Shown: positions 8,332 to 16,170 of the stretch, piece after piece
Position numbering within the stretch: position 1 is the stretch's first letter
Layout of the letters: each line of letters opens with the position of its first letter
Assembly: GCA_022008415.1 (NCBI GenBank)
Contig: JAIRBC010000001.1
Coordinates: 310,001-374,000 of the forward strand
From: Cerina litoralis
Lineage (GTDB): Bacteria; Bacteroidota; Bacteroidia; Flavobacteriales; Flavobacteriaceae
Direction: 5' to 3'
Length of the DNA stretch: 64,000 nt
Notes under the pieces: model-generated
The model's input: the letters and a program-made list of their open reading frames with translations, nothing else
The model's database searches: none
Told to the model about the DNA's origin: nothing
Program-made: the position numbers and the translations under genes

Positions 8332-11184
8332 TTAATAAATAAATTGAAATTCTGGGGTAAGCAGCGTTGCCCAAAACAAGTCTTCCACGCTTTCCTTGGT
8401 CGGATTATTGCCCAAAGCGCCGAGCATAATGTCCTTTTCCTTGGCCGTTGGTTTACGGCCAAGGGATTTTGCATATAAAGTCTCGACGATAGTTTCGCTA
8501 TTGCCGTGGTATTCCTCTAACCATTGGATGGCCCCTTCTTCCAGCACCTGGTTAAAATACGCCCCGTTCGTCAGTTCCAGCGCTTGCAACAAAGTAGCCC
8601 GATCATCCCTGGTAGTGGTTACATTTTCCCTACTGGGGCGGCCAAGCGCCTTCATAAACGGATGTTGCCTAACCAGGCTGGCACGGGCAAATGGGGATAC
8701 GTTGTCCTCAAACGTAAAATTCAATAACATGTCCCAATCCTTGGAACCGTAGTTCTTTGTACTTTTCCACTGTCCATCGTCAAATTCCGATTGGATCCAA
8801 GCGTTGGCCGGCCGGACATCCGTACTTTTCCAACCCTCATCCTCTGCTGATTGTAAAAGGGTTTCCAGACTGTCCCGTTGATTAATCTTCATGGCAAATA
8901 GCACCCCTGCGGGGTTTGCGATATTCCCTTCGTTTGTTCCTTCGATGGCGATCGTATTTTCACCGGGAATTAGGAATTCCGCAACATCCAGCTTATCTAC
9001 TTTTCTCCAGTTGCTGCCCCTACCGACCTTTTGGCTATTTAGGTACAATACGTAGGAATGGTCTACGGAAATAAGTGCCTTGGCCTGGATGATTTCCTTG
9101 TCGGCCAAGGTGAACTTATGACGAAAATATCGCTTGCCCGGCTCCGGTAACACGTCCCGGTCAAATTTAATTTCCCTATGCCAAATCCTGTTGGCGGATA
9201 GGGATTCCCCAAAAGGATTATAGGCCGCTGCGTAGAATAGGGGCGATACGATCTGGCTTACGGCATCGGAAAACTGTTCGGCGCTCATCCGCCTGATAAC
9301 GGGTCCTTTGAATACATATTTGGCCGACTTAATCTCTTCCAAGTTTTCGTAGTTTACCGTTGGGAGCTGGTAGGTTTTGGATGTCATTATGGTTCGTATC
9401 AACTGCTTTAGGTCGTAATTAGAATCGATGAGGTCCGCGGCCAACCAGTCCAAAAGATCGCTATCCCATGGCGTATTATCCATCGTATCGACAGGTTCGA
9501 TGATTCCCCGGCCCAACAGCCTTTGCCATATTCTATTGGCAATTGTCCGGTAGAGCCGTCCGTTCTCCGGTTTAACGATTATTTCTGAAAGTTGCCACAA
9601 ACGCTCTTGTACGTTATCGGCATCGACGGATCCCAGTTCCGGGTACAGAAAATTCACTTCGGCCATTTTGCCGAGGGGAATATCGCATCGGTTTAATTCC
9701 ATCACCGAATCGGCAAAGATCGAGGCAAAACCATACGTCTGCTCTAGGGTAAGGTTGCTTACAAAGCTGTTGTGGCAGGAGGCGCACTTAACGTTTACGC
9801 CCATCAGGGATTGTCCAATATTTTGGGCGGCCTGCATTTCGGTGCGCTGGCTAGAGTTTACCAAACCTCTCCATTGTATGCCTTTGATAAACCCTTCCGA
9901 TTCCAGGCTAGGATTTATCAATTCCTTGATCATGGCGTTGTAGGGCTTGTTTTCCAGCAGGGATTTATACAGCCAATCGGTAATTTGTTTCCTGCCGCCG
10001 GTAATAAACCCGGTGCCCGAATAGTCGTTCCGAAGCAAATCGTTCCAAAAGCTCAACCAATTTTGGGTGTAATTCTGGTCGTCATTAAGGAGGGTATCTA
10101 TCAGTTTGTTGCGTTTGTTGGGATTCTTATCGCTTTCAAAACGGTCTAAAACCACAGGTTCGGGAAGTAGTCCGACAATATCCAAATAGGCCCGCCTTAA
10201 GAAGGTTTTATCGTCCACGGATTCGGGCCAATCGATGTCCTTCTTTTTAAAGTAGACCGCCATAAACTTGTCTACCGGATGGGCTTCCCCTGTTGCTTCT
10301 GGCAAAGCCGGTTTTGAGAGGGATAGTTCCGCTTCGGGAAATATTTTTAAGGCCCGGTCCGACCAGTGGGCTCCTTTTTTAATCCATAATTTGATCAGTG
10401 CTATTTCATTATTCTTTAAAACCTTTCCCTTTTTGGGCATCACATCGTCGTCATCAGGAGAGAGGGATATTCTTCTGTACAATTCGCTTTTTTCAGGGTT
10501 TCCGGCTACGATTATCTCGCCGGATTTTCCGCCTTTAAACACCCCTCTTTTATTTTCTAGAACTAATTCCCCCTTTTGTTTGTTTTCGCTATGACATTGG
10601 TAACAGTTGTGCGCAATAATGGCGCGGACTTCCATATTTAGGTCGTCCAATTGCGTTTCGGAAATTGTGTCTAACTGGCCCAATTGGGCAAGTAGCGCAA
10701 CGCCCTTGCTATCGTCGTACACTTCTGTGTTTCCCGGTAGGGCACTGGCAAGAAAATCTTCGCCATGGGTAAGGCTTGCCCCCAAATGACCTGTAACGGT
10801 AAGGGAGATAACCGACAAGGTCAATGTGGATCGGTAGGGCAGGTAATTGGATATCTTACCCGTCCTGGTTTTCTGCAAGACAAGGGCTGTAATTGCGGAC
10901 AACACAGCGGTGGCTATTCCTAAATTCCGATGGTTTTGCAGCAGTTCGCCGGAATAGTCGTCGTAGGTGCCCAGCAACCATCCAAGACCGGCAGACAACA
11001 CAGCGAACAAAGCTCCCAGGTACACCATCCAACAGATACCTTCCCTCAAGCCAGGGCGTTTTTTATTCAGGGTCAGGGCTTCCAAAAAAAGCGCAACAAC
11101 CAACAACCCAATAGGAAAGTGCACGATTAAAGGGTGTAGCCTACCCAGTAACTTCAATATCCAAATCCATGCATTTTCCTCCAT
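8332..11184 (-). CDS. PSD1 family protein: membrane domain, cytochrome c, DUF1549, DUF1553
   Basis: 950 residues in four parts. Residues 1-150 hold four hydrophobic helices (LHPLIVHFPIGLLVVALF, then three more) resembling DUF2231. Residues about 185-280 are a planctomycete-type cytochrome c with heme motif CYQCH at 194-198 and the distal part MPKKGKVLKNNEIALIKLWI. DUF1549 follows from about 300 (FLRRAYLDIVGLLPEP) and includes a second CxxCH (CASCH, near 470). DUF1553 fills the C-terminal part (ANRIWQRLLGRGIIEP, RRMSAEQFSDAV). A lectin-like insert lies near 700-800. The domain order is that of PSD1 proteins, thought to act in periplasmic oxidative steps of glycan use. It is first in a unit with DUF1501 and the sulfatase. 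Electron acceptor and substrate are unknown. Confidence 0.9.
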   Translation of the reverse strand: MEENAWIWILKLLGRLHPLIVHFPIGLLVVALFLEALTLNKKRPGLREGICWMVYLGALFAVLSAGLGWLLGTYDDYSGELLQNHRNLGIATAVLSAITALVLQKTRTGKISNYLPYRSTLTLSVISLTVTGHLGASLTHGEDFLASALPGNTEVYDDSKGVALLAQLGQLDTISETQLDDLNMEVRAIIAHNCYQCHSENKQKGELVLENKRGVFKGGKSGEIIVAGNPEKSELYRRISLSPDDDDVMPKKGKVLKNNEIALIKLWIKKGAHWSDRALKIFPEAELSLSKPALPEATGEAHPVDKFMAVYFKKKDIDWPESVDDKTFLRRAYLDIVGLLPEPVVLDRFESDKNPNKRNKLIDTLLNDDQNYTQNWLSFWNDLLRNDYSGTGFITGGRKQITDWLYKSLLENKPYNAMIKELINPSLESEGFIKGIQWRGLVNSSQRTEMQAAQNIGQSLMGVNVKCASCHNSFVSNLTLEQTYGFASIFADSVMELNRCDIPLGKMAEVNFLYPELGSVDADNVQERLWQLSEIIVKPENGRLYRTIANRIWQRLLGRGIIEPVDTMDNTPWDSDLLDWLAADLIDSNYDLKQLIRTIMTSKTYQLPTVNYENLEEIKSAKYVFKGPVIRRMSAEQFSDAVSQIVSPLFYAAAYNPFGESLSANRIWHREIKFDRDVLPEPGKRYFRHKFTLADKEIIQAKALISVDHSYVLYLNSQKVGRGSNWRKVDKLDVAEFLIPGENTIAIEGTNEGNIANPAGVLFAMKINQRDSLETLLQSAEDEGWKSTDVRPANAWIQSEFDDGQWKSTKNYGSKDWDMLLNFTFEDNVSPFARASLVRQHPFMKALGRPSRENVTTTRDDRATLLQALELTNGAYFNQVLEEGAIQWLEEYHGNSETIVETLYAKSLGRKPTAKEKDIMLGALGNNPTKESVEDLFWATLLTPEFQFIY

Positions 11185-11209
11185 AAGTAAATATCACCGA
11201 AAAATTCAA

Positions 11210-11224
11210 TCTAGCCGAACTAGA
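11210..11224 (-). promoter_or_regulatory. Short inverted repeat upstream of the PSD1 gene
   Basis: TCTAG-N5-CTAGA at 11210-11224, 26 bases before the PSD1 start codon. The arms are only 5 bases, so it may be chance, but the position fits an operator for the PSD1-DUF1501-sulfatase unit. Confidence 0.25.
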
Positions 11225-11283
11225 CGTACATTTAATATCAATTAGTTTTGGGGCTTATTCGTTTTGACATCCAAAGTTTACTT

Positions 11284-11372
11284 TTGTCTTACTGAGCGCA
11301 ATCGTAGGACAACCAAAGGCAGCTCGACTGCCAGCCCGAAAGATTCGTTCCGGCGGGCGCTCGATGTGACAA
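11284..11372. repeat. Structured intergenic palindromic (REP-like) element
   Basis: An outer stem GAGCGC (11294-11299) / GCGCTC (11357-11362) is flanked by TTGTCTTA.. and ..TGTGACAAG, which also partly pair. Inside are two hairpins: GGCAG-CTCGA-CTGCC (11318-11332) and GCCCG..CGGGC (11334-11358), the latter sharing two bases with the outer stem. The core TGTCACATCGAGCGC on the minus strand resembles the GTCACATCGAGCG-type repeats frequent between flavobacterial genes (from memory). It lies between the esterase stop and the PSD1 start. Confidence 0.5.
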
Positions 11373-11417
11373 GATAGTTACAATTTCGATGTTTAGGTGT
11401 CCAAACCAACAATCGTT

Positions 11418-12872
11418 TTAGTCCTCAACCTGAGTTGCATTATTCCAGCTGTCCGTTCTAAAGGACGATGCGGGCAACAGGTCGGTATTGTAAAGTGTCC
11501 CTATAATCCAGTTTCGCCATGCATAGCGCACCGCAACCGGATTTGGCACTAGGTCGTTTTTGACAAATACGTTCTTCCTATCCGTAATTTTGGCTTCCGC
11601 AGGATAGAATACTCGATCTTGTCCTGCGATCTCAAAACCCGTTAACCCATCATGGGCATACAGTCCGTTATCGGCGTTTTTAAATTTTAGGAGGAGTCCG
11701 TTGTCCTTATAATCTTTGGAGTCATAGATAGGTCCGGCTCCAACAATGGTGCTATACCCATACGTCTGGTTAAGGGCATTGAACAACAGCCTATCGGCCA
11801 CTTCTTTCTTCTTGGCGGGATGTATATTAAACTCTTCCCCGATATCCATGGTAATGGCTATACCCGAATTCGGTATCAAGTCCAAACATTGCAACTGGGT
11901 TTCCCTGATAAAAGCAGAATTGTCAGCGGTTTGGAATACATCATTATCACCATAAAGGAATGGGGCGATTTGCACGTAATAGAAGGGGAAATCCCCGATA
12001 CCCCATCGTGTGCGCCAATCTTTTACCATGGCAGGGAAAAGTTTTTTGTAATTCTCCGGTTCTTGCCGATTGGACTCCCCTTGATACCACAGGACTCCTT
12101 TTATAGTGTAGGGAATCAACGGTTCGATCATAGAATTGAAAAGGGCGGTCGGGATATGATTTGTGCCTTTGTCGATATTCACATACCTAAGGTCGACGGT
12201 TTGATATTTACTTATCTCTTCCTTGCTTATCCAGGCCTGGACCGAGCTACCGCCCCAGGAAGTATGGATCAACCCTACCGGGACATCCAAAATCTCTTGT
12301 AGTTGCTGTCCAAAATAATAGGCAACGGCACTAAATCCGGAAACATTTTCAGGGGATGCCTGTTGCCACCCCGTATATTTCTCGATGTCTTTTAAGGGGG
12401 TCTTGGATCCCACTCTATCCACAGTAAACAACCGTAAATTTGGATTGGCGGATTTAGCAGTGGCCATTACTGAACCAATTGTGGGTTGACCGGTATAACC
12501 CTTTAGGGGCATTTGCATATTGGATTGTCCCGAACACAACCACACTTCCCCAAAAAGTACATTTTCTAGGGTGACGTCCGAGCTCATGCCTGTTATTTTA
12601 ATGGTTTGGGGATCCTTGCTATTGGTGGTTTTTACCTCGATACGCCAATTACCTTCCTTATCCGCTTGTACATTCAGCGGACCCTTAAGCCAGGAGGCTT
12701 CAAGGAATATTCTTTCGTTGGGATCGGCCCATCCCCAGATCTGGATGGTGGTATTGCGTTGCAAGACCATATTGGAAGATACAATAGCGGGGAGCTTTAC
12801 CTCCGCTTGGACGGCAGATATAAAAAGCAGGATAAATGCTGCTACTAGGGAAATTAGGGGCGTTCTTTTCAT
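11418..12872 (-). CDS. Sialate O-acetylesterase family protein (SASA/SGNH)
   Basis: 484 residues with an N-terminal signal peptide (ISLVAAFILLFISAVQA). The N-terminal beta domain (LPAIVSSNMVLQRNTTIQIWG) is followed by the SGNH-type catalytic part: LCSGQSNMQMPL carries the nucleophile Ser, LIHTSWGGSSVQAWIS and GVLWYQGESN are conserved blocks, and the C-terminal part holds GEEFNIHPAKKKEVADRL with the catalytic Asp/His region. Members remove O-acetyl groups from sialic acid or acetylated polysaccharides. With 46 bases between it and the upstream PIG-L gene, the two are probably cotranscribed, suggesting paired de-O-acetylation and de-N-acetylation. The actual substrate is not shown. Confidence 0.9.
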   Translation of the reverse strand: MKRTPLISLVAAFILLFISAVQAEVKLPAIVSSNMVLQRNTTIQIWGWADPNERIFLEASWLKGPLNVQADKEGNWRIEVKTTNSKDPQTIKITGMSSDVTLENVLFGEVWLCSGQSNMQMPLKGYTGQPTIGSVMATAKSANPNLRLFTVDRVGSKTPLKDIEKYTGWQQASPENVSGFSAVAYYFGQQLQEILDVPVGLIHTSWGGSSVQAWISKEEISKYQTVDLRYVNIDKGTNHIPTALFNSMIEPLIPYTIKGVLWYQGESNRQEPENYKKLFPAMVKDWRTRWGIGDFPFYYVQIAPFLYGDNDVFQTADNSAFIRETQLQCLDLIPNSGIAITMDIGEEFNIHPAKKKEVADRLLFNALNQTYGYSTIVGAGPIYDSKDYKDNGLLLKFKNADNGLYAHDGLTGFEIAGQDRVFYPAEAKITDRKNVFVKNDLVPNPVAVRYAWRNWIIGTLYNTDLLPASSFRTDSWNNATQVED

Positions 12873-12918
12873 TTTTAAAGGGTTTAGATAGGTTTTCTTA
12901 TTTGGAATTTAATACATT

Positions 12919-13788
12919 CTAATTCCCCAACATGGGGAACAACCGTTTTAGCTCATCGTCCGTGGGCTGTTTGCCGTATTCGCAGACCTCGAAGCTTTCG
13001 GCGTGCTCAACATTCATGGCCTTGTCTCCGTACCACTTTTTAAGGGCGGCCAAGGTGGCGGGGTTTGGATTACTGGAACGCCAATTGGAAAGGAACTCCA
13101 ATCTTTCCTTTTCGTCCTTGGGCACTTTATCCAGCGTTCCCTCCGTCCAGGGGAGCCATTCGAAGAACTGGGATTTGTGGGCGGACATGGCATATATTTT
13201 CTGGTCGAAGACGGCATCTATATCGACGGCGATGTCGGGTTCAAACGGACTTGGTTTTTGAAACCTGTCCTCAGAATACATAAAGACGGGGTTCTTTTTA
13301 AGGGGCGGTGTCTCGGGGGCTACGTTCGGAACTATGACCATATAGGCGGCGTCCTGCACCAGGACCCCGGTATAGCGGTGATCGGGATGGTAGTCGTTGG
13401 GCCTTGGAGCAATGACGATATCGGCGTTCCATTTGCGTATCTCCCGGATTACCTTTAAACGGTTTTCCAAAGTGGGCATCAGTTCGCCGTCGTGGTTATC
13501 CAGTACCGTGTATTCCACCCCAAAGCGCCTTCCGGCTTCTTGGGCCTCCGCGATACGGATCTTGGCCAGTTCGCCCCCGCCAATTTCCTGATGGCCGGCG
13601 TCCCCATTGGTAAGGGAGACGAATTTTACGTGGTGCCCCATTTTTGCAAATAGGATTGCGGTCCCCCCGGTATCGAGGTCGCAATCATCGGGATGGGCGC
13701 CAAAGACGATTACGTTGATCTTCCCCGCTTGGGAAAAGGCCACTAGGCTAAAACATAAAAAGCAAAGGGAAAGAGCGTACTTTTTCAT
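12919..13788 (-). CDS. PIG-L/LmbE family deacetylase, secreted
   Basis: 289 residues. A signal peptide (MKKYALSLCFLCFSLVAFS) precedes the zinc-binding motif VFGAHPDDCDLDTGGT, the hallmark of PIG-L deacetylases (HPDD with a downstream His, here in PRPNDYHPDHRYTG). These enzymes hydrolyse N-acetyl groups from glycans or small conjugates. A secreted form next to an O-acetylesterase fits extracytoplasmic trimming of a decorated glycan. It is the first gene of the two-gene unit. Confidence 0.9.
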   Translation of the reverse strand: MKKYALSLCFLCFSLVAFSQAGKINVIVFGAHPDDCDLDTGGTAILFAKMGHHVKFVSLTNGDAGHQEIGGGELAKIRIAEAQEAGRRFGVEYTVLDNHDGELMPTLENRLKVIREIRKWNADIVIAPRPNDYHPDHRYTGVLVQDAAYMVIVPNVAPETPPLKKNPVFMYSEDRFQKPSPFEPDIAVDIDAVFDQKIYAMSAHKSQFFEWLPWTEGTLDKVPKDEKERLEFLSNWRSSNPNPATLAALKKWYGDKAMNVEHAESFEVCEYGKQPTDDELKRLFPMLGN

Positions 13789-14230
13789 AATTAAAGGTTA
13801 TTTAGGCTGATTTTATAGAATTTAAGTCACTAGGGAAATTTAGTAAATTTTTGGCACTTTTTAACGCCTAAACACGATTCGCAAAGCGTGTTTCGATAAT
13901 TTAGGGATTAGTCCCCACCCCTAAATCCCCTCCCTGGCGGGAAGGGGAGTAGAATCAATATTGTCATGAAAAGTACCGTTCCTGAAGATCAGAGGCGATT
14001 GGACGTTAAAAATTGAAGTTATTTTTCTGTTTTTCGGGATTTGCCCCCCGCTTTTGGAGGGGCTAGGGAAGGTCTTGTTTAGAAGAAGCTTTAAAAACTA
14101 CAAAAAGCCCCGTAAAGAGGCTTAAAAAGGTCTGTTTTCATTAATATTTCTGTCGGAGTACATCTAAATACACCCAATAAGGTGTCGAATATCGGATTGG
14201 AGCGGGACCCCCTATTTTTGGCAAAAGTGT
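13789..14230. other. Gene-less stretch with C/G-rich hairpin elements
   Basis: 442 bases without a credible gene. Two G/C-rich blocks stand out in an AT-rich background: one at about 13926-13949 (CCCTCCC..GGGAAGGGG) and one at about 14044-14072 (CCCC..TTTTGGAGGGGC), facing each other about 95 bases apart. They resemble short interspersed repeats between flavobacterial genes; a similar CCCCTT-CA-AAGGGG sits at 36757-36770. The terminator of the methyltransferase gene is at the 3' edge. Confidence 0.45.
14101..14124 (-). terminator. Terminator downstream of the O-methyltransferase gene
   Basis: On the minus strand AAGCC (14119-14123) pairs with GGCTT (14105-14109), followed by TTTTTG. It lies about 110 bases after the methyltransferase stop. 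The 5-pair stem is modest. Confidence 0.45.
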
Positions 14231-15268
14231 TTACTTTATCGCTATTACGGCACTTGAAGGACCGGTCAATGGCATCACAGAAGTTTGTGTAAAGCCACAT
14301 TCCCTTGCCCATTCATCAAAATCTGCTGCGGAAAAGTCAAAGCCTTCGGGCGTTTCTATATTCATGTTTAATGACATCATTAGACCAAAAGCATTTTCAC
14401 TTCGATTATCGTCAATAATATTTTCAATAACTACCAGTGCTCCTCCTTGTGGTAGCGATTCATACGCTTTTTTGATCAACATTTTCTTCTCTTTCGTTCC
14501 CCAATCGTGAAGAACGTTTCCCATTGTAATTACATCAGCTTTGGGAAGATCGTCGGTTAAAAAATCACCCGATTGTGCAGATACCCTATCACTTAAGCCC
14601 ATCATCTTGATGTTTTCCAGAGCAACTGGTTCTACCGGAGGCAGGTCAAACGAAATACAGCTCATATGTTGATTATTCAAGGCTACCTGAGCGGCAAGAT
14701 ATCCTCCCGCACCTCCTACGTCACAAAGAGTTTTGCAATTCAAAAAATCGAATCTTTTGGCAAACATCATGAAATTGCCCATTTGGATACCGCCCATAGC
14801 TTTTAAAAATTCTCTCAATTTTGGTTTATCGGCATACAGCGCTTCAAAAATGGGAGCTTCACCCGTTTTTGTCTCGTGTTGGGGTTTTCCCGTTTTTAAT
14901 CCTTCTTCAAGGTTGTTCCAAAAAGGATATAGACGATTATTGGACATTTCGAGCATTCCACCAACGTAGGTTGGTTTATTCTTGTCGAGAAATAAATTTG
15001 CATCCTCAGCATTGCTATAAATAGAGGTTTCCTTCAATCCTGTTCTTTTCAAAAAACCTAAAGCGACCAACGTATCCAAGAAATCATACAGACCTCTATC
15101 GTTTAGTCCCAATATTTCCTTGATGTTTTGGCCGGACAAATCTCCTTTGGCCAGGAGTGTGAACAATCCCATATTAACTGCGGTAAGAAGTGTTTTTGAT
15201 GCAAAAAACCCCATCCCTATTTGCGTAATTTTAGAAGGATCTACTTGTACTCTTGTCGTTGTTTCCAT
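14231..15268 (-). CDS. O-methyltransferase family 2 (acetylserotonin O-methyltransferase-like)
   Basis: 345 residues. The N-terminal third is the helical dimerisation domain (FFASKTLLTAVNMGLFTLLA), and the rest is a SAM-binding fold with motif I CDVGGAGGYLAAQVA, then SFDLPPVEP, ADVITMGNVLHDWGTKEKK (the DxLHDW block with the catalytic-type His) and LVVIENIIDD. Plant and bacterial relatives methylate hydroxyl groups of small aromatic molecules; the substrate here is unknown. The gene is downstream of a broken Crp/Fnr regulator gene, and a TTGAC-N4-GTCAA palindrome lies 55 bases before its start, so it was probably that regulator's target. Confidence 0.9.
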   Translation of the reverse strand: METTTRVQVDPSKITQIGMGFFASKTLLTAVNMGLFTLLAKGDLSGQNIKEILGLNDRGLYDFLDTLVALGFLKRTGLKETSIYSNAEDANLFLDKNKPTYVGGMLEMSNNRLYPFWNNLEEGLKTGKPQHETKTGEAPIFEALYADKPKLREFLKAMGGIQMGNFMMFAKRFDFLNCKTLCDVGGAGGYLAAQVALNNQHMSCISFDLPPVEPVALENIKMMGLSDRVSAQSGDFLTDDLPKADVITMGNVLHDWGTKEKKMLIKKAYESLPQGGALVVIENIIDDNRSENAFGLMMSLNMNIETPEGFDFSAADFDEWARECGFTQTSVMPLTGPSSAVIAIK

Positions 15269-15323
15269 GATAATCTTTGTTTCAAATGAATATCAAAGAT
15301 CTTTTATTTGGATTATAAAATAA

Positions 15324-15337
15324 TTGACCTAGGTCAA
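15324..15337. promoter_or_regulatory. Crp/Fnr-type operator palindrome TTGAC-N4-GTCAA
   Basis: TTGACCTAGGTCAA is a perfect 14-base palindrome. Its half-sites TTGAC-N4-GTCAA differ from the FNR consensus TTGAT-N4-ATCAA by one base per half. It sits 55 bases before the O-methyltransferase start and overlaps the 3' end of the Crp/Fnr pseudogene. That placement is what is expected of an activator site for the methyltransferase gene. Confidence 0.6.
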
Positions 15338-15917
15338 GAGTTTGATAAATTTTCAGCCTTTCTTAATCGGCATAATGCTTCGGGAGTAATCTGAAGGAAG
15401 GAAGCTATGTGTTTTTGTGAAATCCTATGTTGGATTTATGGAAATTTTTTTTAGCAATGCTATATATCGAGTTTTAGCAGATTCTGATAATCCGGAAAAT
15501 TTTAAAACGGAAGCCGTAGTAGCTTTTGAACGCAACCTAGACGTGTATTCTCTAAAAACACGGGACTTTGTTCATTAAACTCAGATAATTCTCTGCTGAA
15601 ATAGTCAGAAGGGTAGTGTCTTCCAGAAATTGTGCATTAATCTGTGTAGGGGTTTGATTCACAAAACTACCTACGTCACCGATCCACCAATTTTCAAAAC
15701 CAAATGAGGTATTGATCTCTTTACCTTCAGAAGAAATTACATAATTTCTATAACATCCTTCTATTATAAATCCGGCAGTCCTACAAACATAACCCTGTTT
15801 TAAGAAATGTTCTTTTTTTTTAACTTGTAATTGGGTGAAATGATCCTTTATTATTTGACTCTCACTTTTAGTATGAGGTACTATTCGTTGGATATGTTCT
15901 ATTAGCTTATCGTACAT
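15334..15917 (-). pseudogene. Crp/Fnr family transcriptional regulator, frameshifted
   Basis: The first 122 codons from the ATG at 15917 give a cyclic-nucleotide-binding-like domain (HFTQLQVKKKEHFLKQGYVCR, then GCYRNYVISSEGKEINTSF) and end abruptly at PCF followed by TAG (15552-15554). The missing part is still in the DNA. Shifting one base there restores EYTSRLRSKATTASVLKFSG..SAKTRYIALLKK. After a second shift in an A8 run (about 15450), RISQKHIASFLQITPEALCR, the typical C-terminal recognition helix, runs to a TGA at 15334-15336. The restored length of about 195 residues is normal for the family. Two lesions make function unlikely unless sequencing is at fault. Confidence 0.85.
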
Positions 15918-16047
15918 TATATGTTTCTCTGCATCTGTTACTCTGCGATGTTTGTAAACATTTACGAATTTCATTGGATAAACCTAGCGTTCACCCTTAT
16001 TCCATCATAAAATTTTGATAAAAATGTAGAAACAACTCTTTTACCTA

Positions 16048-16073
16048 TTAAAAGTACGCTAAAATTTGCAATA
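16048..16073 (-). repeat. Degenerate intergenic element, copy 1
   Basis: TTAAAAGTACGCTAAAATTT followed by GCAATA, with the tail CTAAAATCTGTTTTTTGACG reaching 16095. It lies upstream of the Crp/Fnr pseudogene. Same orientation as the other copies. Confidence 0.55.
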
Positions 16074-16170
16074 CTAAAATCTGTTTTTTGACGGGGATTA
16101 AAGAGGATATAAGAATGTGGAACGGGTAGGCCAAGAAGTGGTGGCTAAAGGCCAAAACCGTTATGACCGG

